From Treponema sp. (GTDB taxonomy: Bacteria; Spirochaetota; Spirochaetia; Treponematales; Breznakiellaceae): a DNA stretch of 13,118 nt. The first letter of the stretch is position 1; each line of letters begins with the position of its first letter. The notes beneath the pieces were generated by a model that was given only the letters and a program-made list of their open reading frames with translations, did not search any database and was not told the DNA's origin. The position numbers were made by a program, and so were the translations under genes. This document shows positions 1 to 6,282 of the stretch, in pieces. The DNA lies in the NCBI GenBank assembly GCA_031266255.1, contig JAISBK010000185.1, forward strand, positions 1 to 13,118, written 5' to 3'.

Positions 1-36
1 GATCAAATCATCAGCTATTATTGCAGTTACCTTCAT
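1..36 (-). CDS. 5' end of a probable VapB-type antitoxin gene, cut off by the window edge
   Basis: Reading the minus strand from an ATG at 36-34, all 12 codons to the window edge are open and give MKVTAIIADDLI. A stop (TGA at 54-52) lies just upstream in the same frame and no other start codon lies between, so this ATG is the natural start. The peptide resembles the N-terminal strand of ribbon-helix-helix antitoxins of the VapB/DUF2191 kind, which often begin MKVTxxIPDxLI. That resemblance is from memory and rests on 12 residues. No Shine-Dalgarno sequence is visible close to the ATG. A perfect TTGACA lies on the minus strand at 67-62, but no well-spaced -10 follows it. The gene would be transcribed away from the TonB module. 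If it is an antitoxin, a toxin gene is expected just outside the window. It could also be a chance open stretch. Confidence 0.42.
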   Translation of the reverse strand, partial: MKVTAIIADDLI

Positions 37-100
37 ACGATAGACTATACATCATCCTATTTGTCAATGATTTTTTTGATATTTAGTGATAATTTGCCGG

Positions 101-190
101 GTATTGGACAGCACTCATCCCAGGTATCAGGAACGAAAGGACGTACGCCGTACTTGGTAACAATACCGTACCCACTTCGCCCACCGCAGG
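101..190 (+). repeat. Modular intergenic repeat, copy A
   Basis: Left block 101-149 matches the reverse complement of 5245-5293 at 45 of 49 positions by eye. Right block 171-190 (begins CCCACTTCGCCC) matches copies B and C with two differences each. Between them lies a 21-base centre (150-170) that is poorly conserved. Just after it, CCGCAGGTGC occurs twice (183-192 and 199-208). A short open frame across this element (61-273, plus) shares the peptide pieces QHSSQV, GTKGRTP and RPPQV with an open frame on the minus strand through copy B. I read that as a by-product of the repeat, not as a gene. Confidence 0.8.
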
Positions 191-215
191 TGCGCCTGCC
201 GCAGGTGCTCCGGCC

Positions 216-245
216 TTGTTTATACCAGGGTTTTTTCTATATAGT
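216..245 (+). promoter_or_regulatory. Possible promoter of the TonB-receptor module
   Basis: TTGTTT at 216-221 is followed 16-18 bases later by TATATA/TATAGT (238-245). This would start transcription near 250, about 20 bases before the GTG of the receptor gene. The match to sigma-70 consensus is moderate. The element sits at the right end of repeat copy A. The segment GTTTATACCAGG (218-229) recurs with two changes at 5416-5427 after copy C, again just upstream of a gene. Confidence 0.35.
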
Positions 246-272
246 AAAAGTTAGGAAAAGTAGAGAGATATA

Positions 273-2807
273 GTGGTAAGAATATCCGGTCAATTAATCA
301 TACGGCGCTGTACCATCCTGATACTGCTGGTAATCGGTCTCATCCCCTTATACGCCCGGGATATAGAGATAACCGTGGAAGACACCGATTTAAGCCTCCC
401 CCTGGAAGGGGCTCGGATCCGTGCTTGGGACGGACAGGAGTATACCTGTGATGAGGAAGGCAAAGTCCTGCTCGTGGTTCCCGATGACCAGCAGGTGGTG
501 ATCCATGCCACCTATCCCGGTTACGAAAATGCGAGGTTGCTCGTCCCTATGACGGGAACCAACTTTACCATTGCCCTGCGCCTGAGCGGTATCCTGGAAA
601 ACCAGGAATTGGTGATCGAAGCCCCCAGACCGGGAGTAAGCGAAACCAGAAGCGGCCGTAGTGTAGCCATATCAAATAAAGACCTTTCCCGAACCGCAGA
701 GATCGGCATCATTGAAGATGTGATGACCTCCATTAAGCTCCTTCCAGGCGTGGGTTATGCAGGTATGTTTAACGCCATGCCTTCGATCCGCGGCGGAACC
801 CCCGGAGACTTGACCGCAGTACTGGATGGGTTCTACATTGATCAGCCCTACCATTGGGGAGGTGGGGTTTCCATCTTTGATCCCCGGATGATTCAGAGCG
901 CCCAGCTTTCCCATGGGGTTTTTTCCTCCCGGTATGGACACACCATTTCAGGACTTTTGGAAATAAGCTCAAAAAAGCCTTCGAGTACCGAAACCGAGCT
1001 TGAACTGGGGGTTTCTTCCAGCGCGACTAACCTCAACCTGTCCTTTCCCTTATGGGGCAAGGGAGGTGTCATGGTCATGGGGAAGATCACCTATTGGGAC
1101 CCCTTTATATGGGTGGCTAAGCAGTTCATAGAAGAGGTGCAGTATATTACCGTGGCGCCGTATATCCGCAGCAGCGCTTTTTCAGCAAATTACCGGTTTA
1201 CTCAAGATATGGAATGGACCGTTCACGGCTTTATCGGGGGCGATGGGGTAGGGGGGTATTTTCAGAATGAAAGCGAGGCCGGTGGGCTGATAAGCAGAAA
1301 CGACATGCGGTTTAGCTGGGATAATAAACTAGGTTTCCTTATCATGGGTATGACCTTTAATCCCCAGCCTTCAATGGTGCTTAAAGCCACTGCCGGCGGG
1401 GGCTTCCATAGCGCAGCCCTGGATGCCAGGATACAAAACGACGTGCATGTCCCTTATTCACCAGAGTTCCTTGATAAATTCGGTAGTAAGTATTTAGACG
1501 ACACAGCCTATGATCTGACTAATGAATCGGGTGATGAGATGACCGAATTGACCATCAATTATCAGGGGCGTTTTGATATGGATTGGGATTTAACCCACGG
1601 CTTCCTGTTTGCCGTAGGGGTACAGGAACTGTACAGCCAATGGATTGAGGAGGAAAACGGCCATCTCTGGCAGGAGGGTGTGGATAAGGAAAAGAGCATG
1701 GCGGAAGGTACGGTGTGGTATCGCCATTATCCGGTTACGTTCAGCAACGATGTACGGAACCAGGGCTTTTTTTCTTCCGGCTATACCCTGTTGGAATATA
1801 CCAGTCCTCAGCAGCGTTTCGGCGCTGAACTGGGCTTACGCCTCGACCATCTTTACTTTGTGGGGAAGGATTTCACTATTCAAACCGCGCCGGCCTTTAA
1901 TCCCCGGCTGAATCTGGATTTCGGCATCCTGAAAAACAAGGGGCCTCTGGATTCCCTAAGCATCACGGCAGGAACCGGTTTGTTTTCTTCAATGAATACC
2001 AACTTGATCTATATAGATAAGAACAGCGGCATTGGTGATTTTGACATGAAACAGAGCCGTTCCTGGACCAGTCTTCTGGGAACCAAGCTGGATTTTTCCC
2101 AGGGCTTTAGCCTTACGCTTGAAACCTATATCAAACGGGTGTTTGATCGTTCCTATATGGCCTTAGTAACCCAGGGCAATCAGTTGGTGCCTGACTATCA
2201 GTTTGACGGCGAGGGCCGTATCTGGGGCTTTGATCTGATGCTTCAAAAATTGGAAGCTCGGTATTGGGACGGCTGGATCTCCTATTCGTTTAATCATGCC
2301 CGGTACCGGAACCCTTCAAGGAACGGGGAGGATGAAGATGATCCGGATTGGTATTACCCTTCGTTTCACCGCTTTCATAACCTGAACCTCGTCCTGAATA
2401 TTAAACCCGTGAGAGCCTTCAATATCGCGGTCCGTTTTGGCTTTGCCAGCGGCGCGCCTAAGAGTGTGGTAGGGGAAGTTACCAGCTATCCGGTTACCGT
2501 ATCCAATCCCGATGGTACCACAACGGTCATCGAGAAATGGAAACGCTCATCCCGCTATTCCGACACGGAGCGGGACGGTTTTGCCCTGCCCTTGGATATT
2601 AAGTGTTCCTTCTTCAAGTTTAACCCCCAGGGTAAGGTGCAGTCGGAAGTCTATGTGGCGGTGGAAGATGCCTTGGCCTTTCTCAAGACAAGACAGAGTA
2701 ATACCACCTTTAACAGCTATACCGGCCAAGAAGATGAAGGGAGCACCACCGCCAGTTACCAATTACCCATTCCCATGATCTCCCTGGGATTTAAATGGAG
2801 TTATTGA
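273..2807 (+). CDS. TonB-dependent outer-membrane receptor with N-terminal CarboxypepD_reg-like domain
   Basis: An 844-residue outer-membrane receptor that would import an unidentified ligand using energy delivered by TonB. Residues 1-28 form a signal peptide (RR, then a hydrophobic ILILLVIGLIPLYA core). Residues about 30-105 are a beta-sandwich resembling the carboxypeptidase regulatory-like domain (EGARIRAWDG, TYPGYENA). QELVIEAP at 111-118 resembles a TonB box. The plug domain follows at about 120-235, with SIRGG (171-175) and VLDGF (183-187). The rest is a barrel rich in aromatic residues, and the protein ends in KWSY, a typical barrel terminus. Start is GTG at 273, preceded by an A/G-rich stretch but no strong Shine-Dalgarno. 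The stop TGA (2805-2807) overlaps the next ATG. It is first of five co-directional genes that include exbD and tonB. No SusD-like partner is present, and the ligand cannot be told from sequence. Confidence 0.93.
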   Translation: MVRISGQLIIRRCTILILLVIGLIPLYARDIEITVEDTDLSLPLEGARIRAWDGQEYTCDEEGKVLLVVPDDQQVVIHATYPGYENARLLVPMTGTNFTIALRLSGILENQELVIEAPRPGVSETRSGRSVAISNKDLSRTAEIGIIEDVMTSIKLLPGVGYAGMFNAMPSIRGGTPGDLTAVLDGFYIDQPYHWGGGVSIFDPRMIQSAQLSHGVFSSRYGHTISGLLEISSKKPSSTETELELGVSSSATNLNLSFPLWGKGGVMVMGKITYWDPFIWVAKQFIEEVQYITVAPYIRSSAFSANYRFTQDMEWTVHGFIGGDGVGGYFQNESEAGGLISRNDMRFSWDNKLGFLIMGMTFNPQPSMVLKATAGGGFHSAALDARIQNDVHVPYSPEFLDKFGSKYLDDTAYDLTNESGDEMTELTINYQGRFDMDWDLTHGFLFAVGVQELYSQWIEEENGHLWQEGVDKEKSMAEGTVWYRHYPVTFSNDVRNQGFFSSGYTLLEYTSPQQRFGAELGLRLDHLYFVGKDFTIQTAPAFNPRLNLDFGILKNKGPLDSLSITAGTGLFSSMNTNLIYIDKNSGIGDFDMKQSRSWTSLLGTKLDFSQGFSLTLETYIKRVFDRSYMALVTQGNQLVPDYQFDGEGRIWGFDLMLQKLEARYWDGWISYSFNHARYRNPSRNGEDEDDPDWYYPSFHRFHNLNLVLNIKPVRAFNIAVRFGFASGAPKSVVGEVTSYPVTVSNPDGTTTVIEKWKRSSRYSDTERDGFALPLDIKCSFFKFNPQGKVQSEVYVAVEDALAFLKTRQSNTTFNSYTGQEDEGSTTASYQLPIPMISLGFKWSY

Positions 2808-3661
2808 TGATCGAACAACGTATTAAAACCACAGGATGGTCCTTGGGGATGCTTGTTTGCGTGCTGGTCTGTTCGGGCTGCACAAGCTTGGTGGAAAAGG
2901 CCGGACAGGTACTGGACGGATCCCTGTTTGCCGAGAAGACCCTAGGGGTGTACCGGGGGCCGGAAGGTATGGAGCTTCGGTATCTGGAGGTAAAAAGGGA
3001 AAAACAGGAAAAAATAGCAATCTCTTTAAGCGCCTATCCGGGCCTGCACTTCTGGACATCTCCTCCCGATGAAAACGGCAAGGTATTCGTGCAGCAGCTT
3101 CATTTTTTAGGGGGCAATTATACCGGGTGGAACGAATTTACCTTGGATCTGACCGGGGAGGCAACGCTTATCCTGCACAGAAACAGCTTGTTATGGCGCG
3201 GGCAGGGACCTATAGAACGGGTACAGATTTCAGGGGGAAAGATCCGGCGGGAGCAGAAGCGGCTTTCCGGGGAAGAGGCCCTCACGGCCCTGCAGAGCCG
3301 ATATGAACGCATTGCCGCGTTAAGCGACTGGATGCATACCCAAGAGGATCTGCCTGATTTTACCAGCCAGGAGGACTTTGACGCGTACTGGAAACCCCTG
3401 CTCATGCCGGAACTGGTGCAGCCCAAGCAACGCCCTGCAACCTGGACCACCGAAGCCGCCGCCTGGGTCAAGGCAGAAGATGTTTCATGGAACCAGGACT
3501 ACACCGCAGCCGTTTTCCCCGAAACCCTACAGGTGCTGCGCAATTCCGGCGCTTTACTCCGGGATTGGGAAGAAGCCTTTTCATGGATATACCTGTACTA
3601 TCAATGGGATAGGATAATCCAGAGTATATCCCAGGAATACATCTTGACCAAAATCAAATGA
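2807..3661 (+). CDS. Lipoprotein of unknown function in the TonB module
   Basis: 284 residues. ATG at 2807 is chosen over an in-frame ATG at 2795 because GGAG (2797-2800) lies six bases before it and it overlaps the receptor stop as TGATG. The N-terminus has a hydrophobic stretch (about residues 13-24) ending VCSGC with Cys25, so it should be a lipoprotein. The rest is soluble, with a beta-rich half (about 30-150, LGVYRGPEGMELRYLEVKRE onwards) and a helical, Trp-rich C-terminal half (about 160-284). I do not recognise a family. It sits where an exbB gene would often be found, but it has no membrane segments beyond the signal and is not an ExbB. By position it may be an accessory lipoprotein of the receptor; this is inference. 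Confidence 0.85.
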   Translation: MIEQRIKTTGWSLGMLVCVLVCSGCTSLVEKAGQVLDGSLFAEKTLGVYRGPEGMELRYLEVKREKQEKIAISLSAYPGLHFWTSPPDENGKVFVQQLHFLGGNYTGWNEFTLDLTGEATLILHRNSLLWRGQGPIERVQISGGKIRREQKRLSGEEALTALQSRYERIAALSDWMHTQEDLPDFTSQEDFDAYWKPLLMPELVQPKQRPATWTTEAAAWVKAEDVSWNQDYTAAVFPETLQVLRNSGALLRDWEEAFSWIYLYYQWDRIIQSISQEYILTKIK

Positions 3662-3713
3662 ATGAAAATGATAGGGTAGACAAGGAAATAAAAGGGAAAA
3701 AGAGAAAAAAATC

Positions 3714-4142
3714 GTGCAGCTTAGATTTGGAAGGAAAAAGAAAAGAAGCCGCTTTGAAGAAGGGAGCGCCTCAAGTGATATTGCCTTTCTGCTGATCATT
3801 TATTTCATCGTGATTGCGGGATTTAATAGCAACAAAGGATTCATCATGCGTCTTCCTGCCAAGGATTCAACCCGCTTGATCTTGAAAGATGATCTGTTGC
3901 GTTTTGAATTAGACGAGGGGGGGGCCCTTTTGTATCAGGGTATGGTCATAGATCTTACGGCTGCAGAACAGGAGATCCGGGCTGCGGTACAGGCCAATCC
4001 CAACCTTGCGGTGGTCTTAACCATCGCAGCCCAAGCGCCTTGGCAGCAGGTGGTCTCCTTTGTGGAACTGGCTCAAACCCTGGAAGTCGATTCCTTCTCA
4101 TTTTCTATGAAAGACGAACCTGTTTCAGGAGGGGGCTTATGA
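3714..4142 (+). CDS. exbD: ExbD/TolR-family biopolymer transport protein, first paralogue
   Basis: A 142-residue inner-membrane protein that, with ExbB, converts proton flow into TonB movement. It has a basic cytoplasmic N-terminus (RFGRKKKRSRF), one membrane helix at about 22-37 (DIAFLLIIYFIVIAGF) and a periplasmic domain to the end. Asp22 in SSDIAFLL matches the conserved membrane aspartate needed for proton coupling in ExbD/TolR. Start is GTG at 3714: it is the only start codon in the open frame after a TAG at 3672, and is preceded by a purine-rich run (AAAGGGAAAAAGAG). A 52-base gap separates it from the lipoprotein gene, the loosest junction in the module. Its last codons carry the Shine-Dalgarno of the next gene (AGGAGG at 4127-4132). 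Confidence 0.88.
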   Translation: MQLRFGRKKKRSRFEEGSASSDIAFLLIIYFIVIAGFNSNKGFIMRLPAKDSTRLILKDDLLRFELDEGGALLYQGMVIDLTAAEQEIRAAVQANPNLAVVLTIAAQAPWQQVVSFVELAQTLEVDSFSFSMKDEPVSGGGL

Positions 4143-4537
4143 GGCTCGTCCGGCAGCGGAAACAGTTCGTGATTCCCCTCAATTCCATGTCAGATGTGGC
4201 GTTCCTGCTCCTTATATTCATTATGCTGGTTTCTCTTATGAATTACCGTCGGGAGGTGAAAATCGAGTACCCCGAAGCCACCGCCGCGAAAAAGACCAGT
4301 GCGGAAAAGAACCTGGAAATTTGGGTTGACCGGGCAGGAGCGCTTTATCTGGACGGGCTTCCCAGTGATGTGAAGACCATCGAAAATAGCATCATCGACA
4401 CCTATCAAGCAGCGCCGGATACCCGCATTCACATCATCGCGGACCGGGAAACCCCCTTTGAGTATGTTAACCGGGTATTACAGATGCTCCAGATCCTGCA
4501 ATACCGGGTCGTCAGCCTTGTGGTGAAGGATCCGTGA
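4139..4537 (+). CDS. exbD: ExbD/TolR-family biopolymer transport protein, second paralogue
   Basis: 132 residues. ATG at 4139 overlaps the preceding stop as ATGA and has a perfect AGGAGG six bases upstream. A longer in-frame reading from 4040 would add 33 residues lying entirely within the first exbD and is not credible. The N-terminus is classic ExbD: basic residues, then PLNSMSDVAFLLLIFIMLV (13-31) with the proton-coupling aspartate at Asp19. The periplasmic part (DRAGALYLDG, IHIIADRETPFEYVNRVLQML) follows the ExbD fold. It matches the family motif more closely than its upstream paralogue. Two exbD copies next to tonB are common and may form a mixed ExbD dimer; that is family knowledge, not shown here. 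Confidence 0.92.
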   Translation: MRLVRQRKQFVIPLNSMSDVAFLLLIFIMLVSLMNYRREVKIEYPEATAAKKTSAEKNLEIWVDRAGALYLDGLPSDVKTIENSIIDTYQAAPDTRIHIIADRETPFEYVNRVLQMLQILQYRVVSLVVKDP

Positions 4538-5199
4538 TGGGAGTAGGTTCACCCTCCGGTATGATTAACTGGATGCGGCTGGTGCTTTTTCTGCTCGTGG
4601 CAGGTTTGCATGGGTACCTCATCTTTGTTTTGGTCTTCCACCTGGAAACCACCGTAACAGCTCCTGAGCCTGAGTCCAAGATCTTGAAATTAGCGGACAT
4701 TCAGGAAGAAGTACCTCCACCGTCGCCCCCCCCTCCAGAGCCTGAACCGCCCTTACCCCAGCAGACTATGGTAGAAGCTATTGCAGAAACCATGGTAGAA
4801 ACCGATGAAGTCCCCGAAGATCAGGTGGTGGTGGAATCCTTGCCCTACGAGGCCCCCCCACAAGCGGTTCGTTCCCCATCCCAGAATACGGAATACCTTC
4901 CACAGCACCAAGTTTCCCAGGTTCCTGTTTTTTCCGAAGAGGATATCCGCAAAAACCTGATCTATCCTCCTATTGCCCTGCGATCCAACCTCCAAGGAAC
5001 CGTGATCTTGGCGCTGTTTGTGGACGCCCACGGAGAGATTCGGCGGATCACCATACTCAAAGAGGATCCCCCGGGTCGCGGCTTTGGAGAAGCCGCGGTT
5101 AACGCTTTCAAAGGCATCCGCGCTACCAGTCCTGCTGAAGCCAATGGAGTCCCGGTAGGAGTACAGTACCGGTATCCCATAAGATTCACCATCCGCTAA
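4537..5199 (+). CDS. tonB: TonB family energy-transducing protein
   Basis: 220 residues, spanning the periplasm to contact the receptor's TonB box. ATG at 4537 is preferred: it overlaps the exbD stop as TGATG and has GAAGGA (4525-4530) six bases upstream. GTG at 4534 and ATG at 4561 are alternatives. One membrane helix at about 13-34 (MRLVLFLLVAGLHGYLIFVLVF) contains His25, in the place of the functional TonB histidine; the serine usually four residues earlier is Val21 here. A Pro/Glu-rich spacer follows at about 55-75 (PPPSPPPPEPEPPLPQ). The C-terminal TonB domain (about 130-220) shows IYPPIALRSNLQGTVILALF, DAHGEI and a terminal RYPIRFTIR. It closes the module; a hairpin and repeat copy B follow directly. 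Confidence 0.93.
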   Translation: MGVGSPSGMINWMRLVLFLLVAGLHGYLIFVLVFHLETTVTAPEPESKILKLADIQEEVPPPSPPPPEPEPPLPQQTMVEAIAETMVETDEVPEDQVVVESLPYEAPPQAVRSPSQNTEYLPQHQVSQVPVFSEEDIRKNLIYPPIALRSNLQGTVILALFVDAHGEIRRITILKEDPPGRGFGEAAVNAFKGIRATSPAEANGVPVGVQYRYPIRFTIR

Positions 5200-5214
5200 C
5201 CCACCTGCGGTGGG
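5200..5214 (+). terminator. Short GC-rich hairpin directly after tonB
   Basis: CCCACC (5200-5205), loop TGC, GGTGGG (5209-5214): a perfect six-pair stem beginning one base after the tonB stop codon. It has no T-run after it, so it is at best a weak or Rho-assisted terminator, or an mRNA end-protecting stem. It overlaps the right block of repeat copy B. Confidence 0.35.
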
Positions 5215-5293
5215 CGACTTGGGGGCCTTGTACGCAGAAAATGAGGCGTACGTCCCTTCGTTCCTAATACCTGTGATGAGTGCTGTCTAATAC
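5204..5293 (-). repeat. Modular intergenic repeat, copy B (inverted relative to copy A)
   Basis: On the minus strand, left block 5293-5245 matches copy A (101-149) at 45 of 49 bases. Right block 5223-5204 matches copy A (171-190) at 18 of 20. The 21-base centre (5224-5244) shows little similarity to that of copy A although its length is identical. The copy begins inside the hairpin that follows tonB and, with copy A, brackets the five-gene TonB module in inverted orientation. Confidence 0.8.
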
Positions 5294-5362
5294 TGTGGCA
5301 TTGCAGCTTGGCCGTATGACATGGCACGCTTCGCAAGAAGTAGGAACGAAGGGACGTACGCC
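5245..5362. repeat. Perfect 22-bp inverted repeat formed by copies B and C
   Basis: 5245-5266 and 5341-5362 are exact reverse complements (GGCGTACGTCCCTTCGTTCC plus TA on the first arm), separated by 74 bases. The arms are the left blocks of repeat copies B and C placed head to head. The RNA or single strand could fold into a long stem between tonB and the CBM9-like gene. No coding sequence is convincing in 5200-5443; this stretch is repeat plus the leader of the next gene. Confidence 0.8.
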
Positions 5363-5402
5363 GCCCTTCAAATAACACCGCCCCCACTTCGCCCGCGGCA
5401 GG
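5341..5402 (+). repeat. Modular intergenic repeat, copy C (same orientation as copy A)
   Basis: Left block 5341-5362 matches copy A 128-149 at 20 of 22 bases. Right block 5383-5402 matches copy A 171-190 at 18 of 20. The 20-base centre (5363-5382) differs. Sequence upstream of 5341 is only faintly similar to the outer part of copies A and B, so the outer left part is degraded. GTTTATAC-AG follows at 5416, as after copy A, and contains TATACT (5419-5424), a possible -10 box without a clear -35. Confidence 0.7.
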
Positions 5403-5443
5403 CGCAGGCGTTATGGTTTATACTAGAGGTATAAGGAGTGAGT

Positions 5444-6280
5444 ATGGATACTACTTATCGGATAGCGGAAGATCGCATCGTTCACTATACCTGCCGTAAA
5501 ACACCTGAACCTCTCTATGTTGACGGCAATTTGGACAAACCGGTCTGGAAGTCTGCGGAAAAGTCGAGAGCCTTCGTGGATCTTGTAAGCGGGGAGCCGG
5601 GTTTTCTGGAAACCCGCATGGCCAGCCTCTGGGATGCAGAAAACCTCTACATCGCCTTTTGGATTGCCGAGCCTTTTGTACGGGCAAGCCTTACAGAACG
5701 GGATTCGTTCATCTGGTTCGACAATGATATTGAAGTGTTTCTCGATGGAGAAGACTGTTACTATGAATTTGAGCTAAACGCCTTCAATACGGTATACGAG
5801 GTACTGTTTATCTATCAGGATGCCTTGAAACGAGGGGGCCGCTTTGACAAGCCGGAATTTGATGTATATACCCGGAATGTGGATATATTAAGCGGTTTTC
5901 AGGATGGGGCAAGGTTCGGCAAGCATCACCGGGGTAAGCGGTGGGCCTTTATGGATTATGATTTTCCTGGACTCAAGACCGCGGTCAAAGTAGATGGGAC
6001 CCTCAATGACCCATACCAGCGGGATACAGGGTGGACGGTAGAAATCGCCTTTCCCTGGAAGGGTATGGCACAGCTCTATAGCTGCCGATGTTTCCCCCCA
6101 GTCCCGGGGGAAACCCTGAGAGCGGCCTTTTTCCGGTTTGAGCATCTGACCTACCACGGCAAAACCCAGGACGAAGGTATAGGCTGGGCCCTCAATGAAC
6201 ATGGGGTTTATGATTCTCATATTCCAGAGAATTTTTCCTATCTCCACTTTGCCGAATCCCGTAAGGACCTGTGCTCGTAA
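5444..6280 (+). CDS. CBM9-like (carbohydrate-binding family 9-like) domain protein
   Basis: 278 residues. ATG at 5444 has AAGGAG (5433-5438) five bases upstream; an in-frame GTG at 5438 overlaps that site and is rejected. The fold signature is that of CBM9-like/DUF1083 domains: LYVDGNLDKPVWKSAEKS at about 24-41, a central SLWDAENLYIAFWI strand pair, DNDIEVFLDGEDCYYEFEL in the middle and GWTVEIAFPWKGM toward the end. The domain fills nearly the whole protein, with no catalytic module attached. There is no signal peptide, so as read it is cytoplasmic, unusual for a carbohydrate-binding module. The ligand is unknown; a non-sugar or intracellular role is possible. The gene is translationally coupled to the WD40 gene, whose possible GTG start lies within its last codons. 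Confidence 0.82.
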   Translation: MDTTYRIAEDRIVHYTCRKTPEPLYVDGNLDKPVWKSAEKSRAFVDLVSGEPGFLETRMASLWDAENLYIAFWIAEPFVRASLTERDSFIWFDNDIEVFLDGEDCYYEFELNAFNTVYEVLFIYQDALKRGGRFDKPEFDVYTRNVDILSGFQDGARFGKHHRGKRWAFMDYDFPGLKTAVKVDGTLNDPYQRDTGWTVEIAFPWKGMAQLYSCRCFPPVPGETLRAAFFRFEHLTYHGKTQDEGIGWALNEHGVYDSHIPENFSYLHFAESRKDLCS

Positions 6281-6282
6281 CG

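Noticed and set aside
61..273. 70-residue open frame before the TonB receptor gene
   Set aside because: It runs through repeat copy A, lacks a ribosome site and shares peptide pieces only with the frame through copy B, as expected if the repeat itself is the source.
4040..4138. Upstream extension of the second exbD
   Set aside because: It lies fully within the first exbD; the ATG at 4139 has a perfect AGGAGG and an ATGA overlap.
5196..5387. 63-residue open frame on the minus strand after tonB
   Set aside because: It is the translation of repeat copy B and the adjoining inverted repeat; no ribosome site or protein-like features.
101..5402. The three repeats as a CRISPR array or insertion-sequence ends
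   Set aside because: Copies are far apart and in both orientations, not regularly spaced, and no transposase or cas gene lies between; target-site duplications are not evident.
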